Shown: one piece after another, positions 9,212-18,636 of the stretch | How positions within the stretch are numbered: the first letter of the stretch is position 1 | Layout of the letters: each line of letters starts with the position of its first letter | DNA from: Hyphomicrobiales bacterium | Lineage (GTDB): Bacteria; Pseudomonadota; Alphaproteobacteria; Rhizobiales; Rhizobiaceae | Assembly: GCA_900466945.1 (NCBI GenBank) | Contig: UBNV01000016.1 | Span: forward strand, 224,460 to 288,459 | Direction of reading: 5' to 3' | Length of the DNA stretch: 64,000 bases | Notes under the pieces: generated by a model | What the model saw: only the letters and a program-made list of their open reading frames with translations | Database searches by the model: none | Told to the model about the DNA's origin: nothing | Position numbers and translations under genes: made by a program

Positions 9212-9952
9212 ATGAAAGTCTTGAGCCTTGTACTTTCACTTGCGGCGGCCCCGGTCGCCGCCGCAGACATCGTTCACTTCACCACCGAGGATTACCCGCC
9301 CTACAATTACCGTGTCGGCGGCGAGATTCGCGGCGCCGGTTACGATCAGGTCCTCCTGATGATGGAAGAGATCAAGGTCCCGTACACCATCGAGATGATG
9401 CCCTGGGCGCGCGCCATTGCGCTCGCCGAAAGCGAGCCCCTACACTGCGTCTTCACCACCGCCCATATCCCGGAACGCGACAAACTGTTCAGATGGGTTG
9501 AGCCGATCGCTGTCGGCCGCAATTTCATGGTCTCCCACAAGAGTGCGGGCATCAAGGTCGGTACCATCGAAGAGGCCAAGGAATTCACGGTCGGCACCCA
9601 GCGCAACGACTACACCCAGACCCTGCTGGAGAACGAGGGCTTCCCCAAGATCGACCTCGCCACCGATCTGAAGCTAACCCTGAAGAAGCTTCAGAGCAAG
9701 CGTATCGACCTGATGCCGATTTCTGAGCAACACTATATCGAGCTGCAGGAAAAGGGTGAGGAGCTCGAGGCTCAGTTCGTCTTCTCGGAGCAGAAATTCG
9801 CCATCGCCTGCAACGCGAATTTCCCGGAAGATCTGCTGGCCCGCATGCAGGGCGCACTCGACAAGCTGATCGCCGACGGCACCCAGGCAGAGATCTTCGA
9901 GACCTACAATCTGCGCTATTCGAACTTCGGCCTGGTCGCAGCCAAACCCTGA
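9212..9952 (+). CDS. Periplasmic solute-binding protein, family 3 (orphan)
   Basis: This 246-residue protein has a Sec signal peptide (MKVLSLVLSLAAAPVAAA, cut near residue 18) followed by an SBP_bac_3-type fold that opens with the typical FTTEDYPPYNY segment. Such proteins bind amino acids or other small polar molecules. No ABC permease or ATPase gene is near, so it is an orphan binding protein. It follows the GGDEF-EAL gene by 24 bases with its own GAGGGAA ribosome site, and the two are almost certainly co-transcribed. It may deliver a ligand signal to the periplasmic segment of that enzyme (inference by analogy with NspS-MbaA). The ligand cannot be read from sequence. Confidence 0.85.
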   Translation: MKVLSLVLSLAAAPVAAADIVHFTTEDYPPYNYRVGGEIRGAGYDQVLLMMEEIKVPYTIEMMPWARAIALAESEPLHCVFTTAHIPERDKLFRWVEPIAVGRNFMVSHKSAGIKVGTIEEAKEFTVGTQRNDYTQTLLENEGFPKIDLATDLKLTLKKLQSKRIDLMPISEQHYIELQEKGEELEAQFVFSEQKFAIACNANFPEDLLARMQGALDKLIADGTQAEIFETYNLRYSNFGLVAAKP

Positions 9953-10030
9953 AGGACCCGACATCAGTCTTGACATTCAAGCCGTTTCGCTGTCGGGAAA
10001 GGCAAAGAACCTCAAGACGGATCTCGGTTG

Positions 10031-10756
10031 ATGATCATCCTGGCCGGCCTCGGCAATCCCGGTGCGCAGTACGCGAAGAACCGGCACAATATTGGTTTCA
10101 TGGCCGTCGACGCGATCCAGCGTCGGCACGGCTTTTCGCCATGGGCAAAGAAGTTCAAGGCCGAAATCGCGGAAGGCACGCTCGCCGGCGAAAAGGTCAT
10201 GCTGATCAAGCCGCAAACCTTCATGAACCTGTCGGGCGAAAGCGTCGGCGAGGCCATGCGCTTCTACAAGCTCGGCCCCGAAGACATCGTCGCCATCTAT
10301 GACGAACTTGACCTTCTGCCCGGCAAGGCCCGCATCAAGACCGGCGGTGGCCATGGCGGCCACAACGGCATCAAGTCGCTTGACGCCCATTGCGGCCTGA
10401 ACTACCGGCGCCTGCGCCTGGGCATCGGCCATCCCGGCGACAAGTCCAAGGTCCACAACCACGTGCTCGGTGACTTCGCCAAAGTGGACGCCGAATGGCT
10501 CGATCCCCTGCTCGAAGCCCTCGCCGACAATGCCGAGATGCTGGTTCGCGGTGAAGACTCGCAGCTGATGAACAAGCTGGCGCTCCTCACGGGCGGCAAG
10601 GCCGAAGACGAGAAACCGGCCAAGGCCCCAAAGGCGCCGAAACCGGCCCAGTCCCACATCCACCAGGCCCGCAACTTCAACCAACCGAAGAAGCTTCCCG
10701 AGAGCGGCCCCATGGCCGAGATGCTGAAGAAGATGTTCGGCCCCAAGGGCGACTGA
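10031..10756 (+). CDS. pth: Peptidyl-tRNA hydrolase
   Basis: This 241-residue enzyme releases peptides from peptidyl-tRNA dropped by ribosomes. Family motifs are clear: [15 protein letters not shown] with the catalytic histidine in [19 protein letters not shown] and [12 protein letters not shown]. The start at 10031 (MIILAGLGN) is preferred over the TTG three bases earlier. The first 190 residues match the usual bacterial length. About 50 residues rich in lysine, alanine and proline follow ([13 protein letters not shown]), an extension also known from other Rhizobiales. It follows the binding-protein gene by 78 bases and precedes prmB. Confidence 0.96.
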   Translation: MIILAGLGNPGAQYAKNRHNIGFMAVDAIQRRHGFSPWAKKFKAEIAEGTLAGEKVMLIKPQTFMNLSGESVGEAMRFYKLGPEDIVAIYDELDLLPGKARIKTGGGHGGHNGIKSLDAHCGLNYRRLRLGIGHPGDKSKVHNHVLGDFAKVDAEWLDPLLEALADNAEMLVRGEDSQLMNKLALLTGGKAEDEKPAKAPKAPKPAQSHIHQARNFNQPKKLPESGPMAEMLKKMFGPKGD

Positions 10757-10820
10757 ACACATCCTCACGGCCCCGCCCTGCCCGCCTCCGACACACGCGC
10801 ATCATCACCGGACCATCGTT

Positions 10821-11750
10821 ATGAGCCACGACATCACCACCGACCTCGTCACCCTGCGCGACTACTGGCGTTACGCCATCTCCCGCTTCAACGCAGCCGA
10901 ACTCAGCTACGGCCACGGCACCCACACTGCCGTTGACGACGCCGCCTTTCTCGTGCTCGACAGCCTAGACCTGCCGATCGACACGCTCGACCCCTTCCTT
11001 GACGCGAAACTGCTGACCTCGGAGCGCCGCCTGCTCGCGGACCGCATCGAAATGCGTGTCACCACCCGCAGGCCCTCGGCCTATCTGACCGGCCGCTCCT
11101 ACATCCAGGGCCTGCGCTTCTTCGTCGACGAACGCGTGATCGTGCCGCGCTCGCATATCGGCGAGATCCTGTTCAACGAATATGGCGGCGAATTCGGCTC
11201 GACCTTCCTGCCTGATGCCTTCGCCGTCGAAAGCGTGGTCGACATCTGCACCGGCTCCGGCTGCCTCGCCATTCTCGCCACGCGTTTCTTCCCACTCGCT
11301 GCCGTCGACGCCGTCGATCTCTCCGCCGATGCGCTGGAAGTGGCCGAAAAGAACCGCCAGGCCTACGGCCTCGAAGACCAGCTGACACTCCACCAGGGCG
11401 ACCTCTTCACGCCACTTGCCGGCCGCAAGTTCGATCTCATCATCACCAACCCGCCTTATGTCGACCACGAAGCAATGGACGCCTTCCCGGCCGAATATCG
11501 CGCCGAACCGGCCATGGCCCATGACGGCGGCGAAGACGGCCTCGATCTCGTGCGCACGCTGCTCACTGAGGCCCCCAAGCACCTGAACCCGGGCGGCGGC
11601 ATGCTCTGCGAAATCGGCCGCGGCCGTGACATCCTCGAAGCCGAGTTCCCCGACCTCGACTTCCTCTGGGTCGAGACGACGGAAGAGGAAGACGCGGTGT
11701 TCTGGATCAGCGCTGAAGCCTTGGGCGTGAGGGCAAAGAAGGGCAAGTGA
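10821..11750 (+). CDS. prmB: Ribosomal protein L3 N5-glutamine methyltransferase
   Basis: This 309-residue class I SAM-dependent methyltransferase has the PrmB layout. It has an N-terminal helical domain, a SAM-binding loop (DICTGSGCLAILA) at about 137-149, and the substrate-glutamine motif NPPY in IITNPPYVDHEAM. It is predicted to methylate a glutamine of ribosomal protein L3. PrmB is distinguished from PrmC (release-factor methylase) by the N-terminal sequence (TLRDYWRYAISRFNAAELSY) and by the spacing of DE-rich segments. The neighbours are pth and ychF, which fits a translation-related run. Confidence 0.93.
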   Translation: MSHDITTDLVTLRDYWRYAISRFNAAELSYGHGTHTAVDDAAFLVLDSLDLPIDTLDPFLDAKLLTSERRLLADRIEMRVTTRRPSAYLTGRSYIQGLRFFVDERVIVPRSHIGEILFNEYGGEFGSTFLPDAFAVESVVDICTGSGCLAILATRFFPLAAVDAVDLSADALEVAEKNRQAYGLEDQLTLHQGDLFTPLAGRKFDLIITNPPYVDHEAMDAFPAEYRAEPAMAHDGGEDGLDLVRTLLTEAPKHLNPGGGMLCEIGRGRDILEAEFPDLDFLWVETTEEEDAVFWISAEALGVRAKKGK

Positions 11751-11760
11751 GGCTAAGGTC

Positions 11761-12159
11761 TTACCACTCGAAAGTCTCGACTCGGTACCAGAAGAGATCG
11801 ACCAGTGCTGCGAGCCCCCAGTCTATCCAGTAGGCCGTGACCTTCGAGGCATCCGGCACCACCAGCAGGACGACGAAACCACTCAGCATAGCCCAGACGA
11901 CGTAAAGGCGCAGATTGTGCAGGCTGTCGAGGCGGTAGTAGCCGGCCCCGTCATACTCGGTCTTGAACAGCATGTCGGCCCAGCTGTAGCCGTCGCTGAC
12001 GACGAGATCCATCAATGGGCGATCCGATAGGCGGTCCGGTAAGATGTTGAAAACGGCGCGCGAAACATGCCCCAGCGCACCCAACAGGGCGAACACAGCG
12101 AGCGCCACGACATAGTGCCAGGTGGCTGCTTCAGCGAGTGACTGCGGATCGGGCATCAT
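11761..12159 (-). CDS. Hypothetical membrane protein
   Basis: This 132-residue protein has a hydrophobic helix at about 15-38 and two more near 86-103 and 108-124, so it is likely an inner-membrane protein. I recognise no family. An alternative start is the second methionine at 12156. It is convergent with prmB and lies on the same strand as the TetR gene, with 43 bases between them, so weak co-transcription with tetR is possible. The coding pattern and hydrophobic segments support a real gene. Confidence 0.6.
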   Translation of the reverse strand: MMPDPQSLAEAATWHYVVALAVFALLGALGHVSRAVFNILPDRLSDRPLMDLVVSDGYSWADMLFKTEYDGAGYYRLDSLHNLRLYVVWAMLSGFVVLLVVPDASKVTAYWIDWGLAALVDLFWYRVETFEW

Positions 12160-12202
12160 GGGGCAAGTCTAGCCAGCAGACGTAATGATTTGGTTTCCGG
12201 CC

Positions 12203-12811
12203 TTAGGACTGGCCCGCCTGCACTGGCCTTGCAAGCAACCCTTCGACCAGTGTCCGAAACGCCTCCTGCGCCTTTGGCAGCACGCTCTCGGGCTCCGTGC
12301 TCGCGGCTATCCACATTGCGGCATTCAGCGCCGCCCCGCTGATCAGCCGTGCTGCCGCTTCCGCATCAACGGGTTTCAGCACGCCGTCCGCCGTGAGCCC
12401 TTCGATCGCCTCCCGCGTCACCTGAAGGCAGGAATTCTGGCTCGGCCACTGCGAGGGGTCACCCAGCACCGCCGGACCGTCAAGCAGCACGATCCGCTGC
12501 ACCTCGGGATCGAGCGCCATCTCGATATAGGCCGCCCCTTCGGCCAGCAGCGCATCCCATCCCTCGCCGGCAGCAGCACCGCGTGCCTTGGCCCGCTCGG
12601 CCATGTTGCTGTCGATCTGGTTGACGACAGCGGCGAATAGCCCGCGTTTGTCCCCGAAATTGTGGTAGAGCGCGCCGCGCGTGAGCCCCACATCTGCGGT
12701 GAGCGCATCCATGGAGGCGTCCGCATAGCCCTTCTCTGCAAAGGCCTTGCGCGCAGCCGCGATCAGCTTGCCGCGATTTTCCGCCATGCTTTCCGATCGT
12801 GTGCGCTTCAC
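12203..12811 (-). CDS. TetR/AcrR family transcriptional regulator
   Basis: This 202-residue repressor has an N-terminal TetR helix-turn-helix (about 12-60; MDALTADVGLTRGALYHNF) followed by an all-helical ligand domain containing the AWLQE-like segment of the TetR_C family (ALDPEVQRIVLLDGPAVLG). It is divergent from the RidA-like gene. The 166 bases between them hold three copies of a CATAC-N5-GTATG palindrome, strongly suggesting autoregulation and control of the divergent gene. The inducer is unknown. An internal methionine (residue 9) is a possible alternative start, but GGAGGA lies just before the ATG used here. Confidence 0.92.
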   Translation of the reverse strand: MKRTRSESMAENRGKLIAAARKAFAEKGYADASMDALTADVGLTRGALYHNFGDKRGLFAAVVNQIDSNMAERAKARGAAAGEGWDALLAEGAAYIEMALDPEVQRIVLLDGPAVLGDPSQWPSQNSCLQVTREAIEGLTADGVLKPVDAEAAARLISGAALNAAMWIAASTEPESVLPKAQEAFRTLVEGLLARPVQAGQS

Positions 12812-12829
12812 GCCATCCTCCTAAGTTCA

Positions 12830-12895
12830 CATACATTGCGTATGCGAATTTGACATACGGATCGTATGCGAGTATATCGACATACGCAACGTATA
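12830..12895. promoter_or_regulatory. Three-copy palindromic operator (TetR-type) between tetR and ridA-like gene
   Basis: Three palindromes share the form CATAC-N5-GTATG: 12830-12844, 12854-12868 and 12881-12895 (the last ends GTATA). Their centres are 24 and 27 bases apart. They flank and overlap the candidate promoter of the RidA-like gene and lie just upstream of the TetR start, the expected position for a dual operator. Confidence 0.8.
12850..12878 (+). promoter_or_regulatory. Candidate promoter for the RidA-like gene
   Basis: A perfect TTGACA (12850-12855) is followed after 17 bases by TATATC (12873-12878). The -35 box overlaps the second operator palindrome and the start point would fall in the third, consistent with repression by the adjacent TetR protein. 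Confidence 0.65.
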
Positions 12896-12977
12896 TGAAA
12901 TCATCAGCTCGCAGCCAAGCGGCATTTCACCGGCCTATCTTTGGGCGGAACGATGCCGCATGCCCGAAAGGATACCC

Positions 12978-13373
12978 ATGACCAAGCCAGAACCCGTTTT
13001 CCCCGCAAACCGCCACGCGCTTTACGAAGAGCACGGCTATTCCGCCGCGATCCGCACCGGCGACCTGCTCTTCGTCTCCGGCCAGGTCGGAAGCCGCGAC
13101 GACGGCACACCCGAACCCGACTTCGAAGCCCAGGTCCGCCGCGCCTTCGCTAACCTCGAGGCAACACTGGCCGCCGCCGGCTGCAGCTTCGCCGATCTGG
13201 TCGATGTCACAAGTTTCCACACCGACCCAGAAAACCAGTTCGCAACCATCATGAGGGTCAAGGCGGACGTCTTCCCCGCCCCGCCCTATCCGAATTGGAC
13301 GGCGGTCGGCGTGACCGGGCTCGCCGGTTTCGATTTCGAGATCAAGGTCATCGCCCGCATTCCGCAGGCATAG
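12978..13373 (+). CDS. RidA/YjgF family protein
   Basis: This 131-residue protein of the RidA (YER057c/UK114) family includes members that hydrolyse reactive enamine/imine intermediates. Typical segments are GDLLFVSGQVG, AFANLEATLAAAGCSFADLVDVTSFHTD and the C-terminal FDFEIKVIARIPQA. The arginine that binds substrate carboxylate in true RidA (IxxRxxVE-like C-terminal motif) is not clearly conserved, so this may be a Rid subfamily other than RidA itself. The start at 12978 is chosen for the upstream AAAGGA; an in-frame ATG at 12960 has no ribosome site. The gene is divergent from tetR and preceded by three operators. Confidence 0.9.
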   Translation: MTKPEPVFPANRHALYEEHGYSAAIRTGDLLFVSGQVGSRDDGTPEPDFEAQVRRAFANLEATLAAAGCSFADLVDVTSFHTDPENQFATIMRVKADVFPAPPYPNWTAVGVTGLAGFDFEIKVIARIPQA

Positions 13374-13426
13374 TGAGCGAGCGCAGGTAACCCTGCCTGA
13401 ATGAAGAGGACGCGAGCAACGCGTCC

Positions 13427-13735
13427 TCACTCCTCCGGTTCGGCCGTGAACAACAGCGGCATGCCCGCCTCCTTGGCGAGGTCCATGGCTTCCGTCACCT
13501 TCGTCTCGGCGATCTCCCGCGTGCAGACAACGACCACCGCCGAGCCGAACTTGTGCGCCGTCATCATCACGCGGTAGCCGGTCTCCTCGCTCATCCGGAA
13601 CACGACCTTCAAGACGATCGTGACGAATTCGCGCGGCGTATAATCGTCATTGTGCAGGAGCACCTTGTAGAGCCGTGGCTTCTCCACCTTGGGGTTGGTC
13701 ACCGTCTTCGGCGTCAGTACCGTATCCTTCGCCAT
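13427..13735 (-). CDS. clpS: ATP-dependent Clp protease adaptor ClpS (ClpS2-like)
   Basis: This 102-residue adaptor delivers N-degron substrates to ClpAP. It has the ClpS core LLHNDDYTPREFV with the substrate-pocket Asp-Asp, followed by the ClpA-binding face (MMTAHKFGSAVVVVCTREIAE). The sequence differs from the main rhizobial ClpS1 type (no HVHQHG-like stretch), so I favour the second, ClpS2-type paralogue of Alphaproteobacteria. No clpA lies next to it, as expected for ClpS2. It is transcribed alone and converges with the RidA-like gene. Confidence 0.9.
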   Translation of the reverse strand: MAKDTVLTPKTVTNPKVEKPRLYKVLLHNDDYTPREFVTIVLKVVFRMSEETGYRVMMTAHKFGSAVVVVCTREIAETKVTEAMDLAKEAGMPLLFTAEPEE

Positions 13736-13847
13736 GGGTTCCTTCCGGATCTAGAGGCCGCATCAGGCCCGCAACACTTGACCATGTCCCTCCTATACCT
13801 CATAGGCGTGGGCAACGAAAATCCATCCCGAGCAGGTATTCAGAGCC

Positions 13848-14951
<1,104 letters not shown>

Positions 14952-14959
14952 TTCGAAAA

Positions 14960-14989
14960 ACAAGGCGCCCCTCTGGGGCGCTTTTTTTC
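14960..14989 (+). terminator. Rho-independent terminator after ychF
   Basis: GCGCCCC (14965-14971) and GGGGCGC (14975-14981) pair over a TCT loop, with seven T residues after and an A-rich flank before. Confidence 0.93.
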
Positions 14990-15061
14990 TGCGCGCAAAA
15001 GACGTTCAGACTTGAACATGTTGCTGGAGACTGTGCACACTGTCGGCAAAAGAGGACGCAT

Positions 15062-15535
15062 ATGACAGTGACAGACAAGCTCCACTACGAAGACTTCACG
15101 GAGGGCCGAATCTTTGCGCTCGGGCCGCGTCTGGTGACCGCCGAGGAGATCATCGAATTCGCGACCGAATTCGATCCGCAGCCCATGCATCTCTCGGAAG
15201 AAGCCGGCAAGGCCAGCATTCTCGGCGGCCTTTCCGCCTCCGGCTGGCACACGTCCAGCCTCTTCATGCGCCTGATGATCGACGCCTACGTGCTCAAAGC
15301 CGCCTCCGAAGGCGCGCCCGGCATCGAGTTCATGCAGTGGCGCAAGCCGGTGCTTGCCGGCGACACGTTGTCGGGGCGTTCGGTGGTCGAAGAGGTCCGG
15401 GTGATGCGCTCGCGCCCCCATCTCGGCATCGTCACCTTCGGCCATGAACTGCAGAACCAGCGTGGCGAAACCGTCATGAAGGCCCGAAACGCCGTCATGG
15501 TCCGCCGCCGCGAAACAGTGGAGGTGAGCGCATGA
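15062..15535 (+). CDS. MaoC family dehydratase (first copy)
   Basis: This 157-residue single hot-dog-fold protein of the MaoC/(R)-hydratase family has the segments FATEFDPQPMH and ILGGLSASGWHTSSLFMRL. The hydratase-2 Asp/His dyad region is visible as FDPQPMHLSEE. Members hydrate enoyl-CoA thioesters, but the true substrate is unknown. The start has AGAGGA upstream. Its stop overlaps the start of the second MaoC gene (ATGA), so the two are translationally coupled and may form a heterodimer. Confidence 0.9.
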   Translation: MTVTDKLHYEDFTEGRIFALGPRLVTAEEIIEFATEFDPQPMHLSEEAGKASILGGLSASGWHTSSLFMRLMIDAYVLKAASEGAPGIEFMQWRKPVLAGDTLSGRSVVEEVRVMRSRPHLGIVTFGHELQNQRGETVMKARNAVMVRRRETVEVSA

Positions 15536-16020
15536 GAATGCTCGACCTCTATCATGCCGGAACCCGCCTCGAACTCGGGAGCGTCACCTTCACCGCCGAA
15601 GACATCATCCGCTTTGCCGAGAAGTTTGACCCGCAGCCCTTCCACATCGATGCAGAAGCCGCCAAGACATACGTCTTCGGTGCGCTGTGCGCCTCCGGTT
15701 GGCACACCTGCGCCAATTGGATGAAGAGCTTCATCGCCTTCTGGAGCGTTGAGACCAAGCGTCTGATGGCAGACGGCATGGCGCCGCCGAAGCTCGGTCC
15801 CTCGCCCGGCTTTTCGGAGCTGCAATGGTTGAAGCCCGTCTATGTCAGCGATACGATCACCTACTTCATGACGCCGCTTGAAAGCCGGACCGTCCAGGGA
15901 CGCCATCGCTACATCCTCAATTCCGCTCTCTCCGAAGGAGTCAACCAAAATGGTGAGACCGTGCTTCGCTTCAAAAGCAACCTGATCGAATTCTTCCCCG
16001 ACGAGGAGCAAGCATCATGA
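15532..16020 (+). CDS. MaoC family dehydratase (second copy)
   Basis: This 162-residue MaoC-like protein is paralogous to the preceding gene. It shares FAEKFDPQPFHIDAEAA and FGALCASGWHTCANWM, and then diverges in the C-terminal half. The overlapping start (ATGA, 15532) and end (overlap with the glutathione peroxidase start at 16017) show a tightly coupled three-gene operon. Fatty-acid or thioester metabolism is likely; a heterodimeric enoyl-CoA hydratase with its neighbour is an inference. Confidence 0.9.
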   Translation: MRMLDLYHAGTRLELGSVTFTAEDIIRFAEKFDPQPFHIDAEAAKTYVFGALCASGWHTCANWMKSFIAFWSVETKRLMADGMAPPKLGPSPGFSELQWLKPVYVSDTITYFMTPLESRTVQGRHRYILNSALSEGVNQNGETVLRFKSNLIEFFPDEEQAS

Positions 16021-16493
16021 GCCCATACGACTTCACCATGACCGCCATTGATGGAAGCGAACGCAGCCTCAAGGACTATGCCGGCAAGGTCCTCCTGATC
16101 GTCAACACGGCGAGCGCCTGCGGAATGACCCCGCAATACGAAGGGCTGGAAGCGCTCTACAAGGCCCATCCCGATCTCGTCGTGCTCGGCTTCCCCTGCA
16201 ACCAGTTCGGCGCCCAGCAGCCAGGCACGGAGAAGGAGATTGCCCTCTTCTGCGAAACACAGTTCGCCGTCACCTTCCCCCTCTTTGCCAAGATCGAGGT
16301 CAATGGTGACGGCGCCCAGCCGCTCTATGCCTGGCTGAAGTCGGAAACACCGGGCACTGAACAGGGTGCGGAAATCCGCTGGAACTTCACCAAATTCCTG
16401 GTCGGCCGTGACGGCCAACCGGTCGCGCGCTATTCGCCTCGCACGGCACCCGCCGATATCGAGGCGGACATTATCGCGGCGCTTGCCCGCTGA
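16017..16493 (+). CDS. Glutathione peroxidase (thioredoxin-fold peroxidase)
   Basis: This 158-residue member of the GPx family (BtuE-like) reduces hydroperoxides with glutathione or thioredoxin. The peroxidatic cysteine is in NTASACGMTPQY (about residue 37). The GFPCNQFG motif with the conserved glutamine region and the WNFTKFLV motif with the active-site Trp/Asn are all visible. It begins inside the stop of the second MaoC gene (ATGA overlap), suggesting co-expression, perhaps to protect against lipid peroxides (inference). Confidence 0.95.
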   Translation: MSPYDFTMTAIDGSERSLKDYAGKVLLIVNTASACGMTPQYEGLEALYKAHPDLVVLGFPCNQFGAQQPGTEKEIALFCETQFAVTFPLFAKIEVNGDGAQPLYAWLKSETPGTEQGAEIRWNFTKFLVGRDGQPVARYSPRTAPADIEADIIAALAR

Positions 16494-16499
16494 CCCTTC

Positions 16500-17327
16500 A
16501 TGACCGGCTTTCGCTTCCATCCAACACCCTTGTCCGGCCTGGAAGCGGTCTCGGCGACCAGCGCCCATGTCTTTTCCAAACATACGCATGACACCTATGG
16601 CATCGGCTTCCTCTCCGCCGGTGGCCAGATCTCGGCCTCCGGACGCGGTCAGGTGGAGGCCGAAGCCGGCCAGTTGATCACGGTCAATCCCGGCGAAGTT
16701 CATGATGGCGCACCATGCGGACGCATGGCACGCAGCTGGCACATGCTCTATCTCACCCCGGACCTCGTTTCAGAGAGCATCAGCGACCTCGTATCGACCA
16801 CGTCAGATCTCGAATTCGAGTATCCCGTCTTCGCCGATCCCTCGGCTCGCCACATGCTCGCGACACTACACCAGCAGCTTGATGAAGGGCATGCGGTACA
16901 CGCTGCAAACGCCTTCAAGGAGGCACTCGTCCTCCTCCTCGGCAAGACGCTCACCCGCCGCACGATCGCCCCGCCGCCCCTGCCCGCCTCGATCCGGGGT
17001 GTCCGCGAACGCCTCGATGACGATCCGGCCTCCCCATCAGACCTGCAGGCTCTCGCCCGCGAAGCAGGTCTCAGCCGCTTCCAGCTGATCCGCGCCTTCA
17101 TCCGCCACACGGGCCTCACCCCGCATGCCTATCACATGCAGCGTCGCGCGCTTCTGAGCCGCCGCCTGCTCGCTGACGGCCTTCCCCCGGCCGAGGTGGC
17201 CGCTGCCTGCGGCTATGTCGACCAGAGCCACATGCACCGCGAATTTCGCCGTCGATTCGGCCTCACGCCCGGTGCCTATCGAAGCGCCTGGCTGAGCCGC
17301 AATCCTGTACAAGACCTGATGGCCTGA
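16500..17327 (+). CDS. AraC family transcriptional regulator
   Basis: This 275-residue protein has an N-terminal cupin-like effector domain (AraC_binding, about 10-150; HTHDTYGIGFLSAGGQ) and a C-terminal double helix-turn-helix (about 180-270; LSRFQLIRAFIRHTGLTPHAY and VAAACGYVDQSHMHREFRRRFGLTPGAYR). It starts six bases after the peroxidase and is followed 39 bases later by a LysE-type exporter gene. AraC/LysE adjacency commonly means the regulator senses an amino acid or related compound and activates the exporter. Confidence 0.93.
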   Translation: MTGFRFHPTPLSGLEAVSATSAHVFSKHTHDTYGIGFLSAGGQISASGRGQVEAEAGQLITVNPGEVHDGAPCGRMARSWHMLYLTPDLVSESISDLVSTTSDLEFEYPVFADPSARHMLATLHQQLDEGHAVHAANAFKEALVLLLGKTLTRRTIAPPPLPASIRGVRERLDDDPASPSDLQALAREAGLSRFQLIRAFIRHTGLTPHAYHMQRRALLSRRLLADGLPPAEVAAACGYVDQSHMHREFRRRFGLTPGAYRSAWLSRNPVQDLMA

Positions 17328-17366
17328 CAGCACCATGCTCTCCCGCGCACAACGCAGGAGACGGAC

Positions 17367-17975
17367 ATGACCTTCGAATTTCTACTGACCACCCTGATCA
17401 TCGTCGCGACACCGGGCACCGGCGCGCTCTACACCCTCGCAGCAGGCCTCGGTGGCGGGCGGCGCGAAGCGCTGGTCGCGGCCTTCGGCTGCACGCTCGG
17501 CATCATCCCGCACATGCTGGCCGCCGCCCTTGGACTTGCAGCCCTCGTCGCCGCCGAGCCGCGCCTTTTCGAGCTGATCCGATATGCGGGCATTGCCTAT
17601 CTCGTCTGGATGGCGATCGGCCTCTGGAGAAGTGGCCTCGCCGGAGATCCCGCAGCAGAGCCTCGTCAGAGAGCCTGGCGGATCATCCGCAAGGCGGTGC
17701 TGATCAACCTGCTCAATCCGAAACTGTCGCTCTTCTTCCTGGCCTTCCTGCCGCAATTCGTCGATCCCAGGGACCAAGCTCCGCTGATGACAATGGCCAC
17801 CCTGAGCCTCGTCTTCATGGCCGTGACTTTCGTCGTCTTCGCATTCTACGGATTGGCCGCCGCGAGCATGCGACATGGGCTCGTTGCACATCCGAACAGG
17901 ATGCGCATCGTCAACCGGCTTCTTTCGGCCGGCTTCGTGCTGATGGCGGGAAAACTGGCGCTAGCGCAGCGCTGA
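17367..17975 (+). CDS. LysE/RhtB family amino-acid exporter
   Basis: This 202-residue inner-membrane protein has about six predicted helices. The family signature is near the N-terminus (ATPGTGALYTLAAGLGGGRR), with the middle segment AVLINLLNPKLSLFFLAFLPQF. Members export amino acids such as homoserine, threonine, leucine or lysine. The substrate cannot be assigned. A GGAGACGG ribosome site precedes the ATG. It is probably controlled by the AraC protein just upstream. Confidence 0.92.
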   Translation: MTFEFLLTTLIIVATPGTGALYTLAAGLGGGRREALVAAFGCTLGIIPHMLAAALGLAALVAAEPRLFELIRYAGIAYLVWMAIGLWRSGLAGDPAAEPRQRAWRIIRKAVLINLLNPKLSLFFLAFLPQFVDPRDQAPLMTMATLSLVFMAVTFVVFAFYGLAAASMRHGLVAHPNRMRIVNRLLSAGFVLMAGKLALAQR

Positions 17976-18027
17976 CGCCGAGCCACAAGATCGACCGGGC
18001 CGTTTTCGCCCGGTCACAGTGAAGAGC

Positions 18028-18570
18028 TCAATGCCCCTCGAATTCCACCAGCGTGCGAACCTCGACGCCGAGGGCCTCGAGCTTCTTGCGACCGCCGAGT
18101 TCGGGCAAATCGATGACGAAGCAGGCCGAGACCACATCCGCCCCGATCTGACGCAGGAGCTGCACGGCCCCTACGGCCGTGCCACCAGTTGCGATCAGGT
18201 CATCGACGAGGATCACCTTCTCGCCGGGCTTCACCGCATCCATATGGATCTCCATCTCGTCCACGCCATATTCCAGGCTGTAGGCGATCCGAACGGTCTC
18301 GTGTGGCAGCTTGCCCTTCTTGCGGATCGGCACGAAGCCAGCCGAGAGCTGATGCGCGACGGCGCCGCCGAGGATGAAGCCGCGCGCTTCCATGCCAGCG
18401 ATCTTGTCGATCTTCAGCCCGGCATAAGGCTGCACCAGCTCATCGATCGCCCGGCGAAACGCCCGCGCATCACCGAGCAGCGTGGTGATGTCGCGAAAGA
18501 TGATGCCAGGCTTGGGATAATCGGGAATGGAACGGATGGCAGCGGCGAGTTCGTGGGCGATCTTTGTCAT
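18028..18570 (-). CDS. apt: Adenine phosphoribosyltransferase
   Basis: This 180-residue purine-salvage enzyme converts adenine and PRPP to AMP. Visible are the adenine-pocket region ([16 protein letters not shown]), the flexible loop ([20 protein letters not shown]) and the PRPP-binding motif [13 protein letters not shown]. The start at 18570 ([12 protein letters not shown]) fits the family; the 23 residues possible upstream are not conserved-looking. It lies downstream of petABC on the same strand but is separated by a strong terminator, so it probably has its own promoter in 18571-18640. Confidence 0.95.
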   Translation of the reverse strand: MTKIAHELAAAIRSIPDYPKPGIIFRDITTLLGDARAFRRAIDELVQPYAGLKIDKIAGMEARGFILGGAVAHQLSAGFVPIRKKGKLPHETVRIAYSLEYGVDEMEIHMDAVKPGEKVILVDDLIATGGTAVGAVQLLRQIGADVVSACFVIDLPELGGRKKLEALGVEVRTLVEFEGH

Positions 18571-18636
18571 GGGGCATCCGGAATGTGTCGGGAAGGAATT
18601 GCGCGGGACTGTAACAAGATTGGTATGGCCCCCCAA

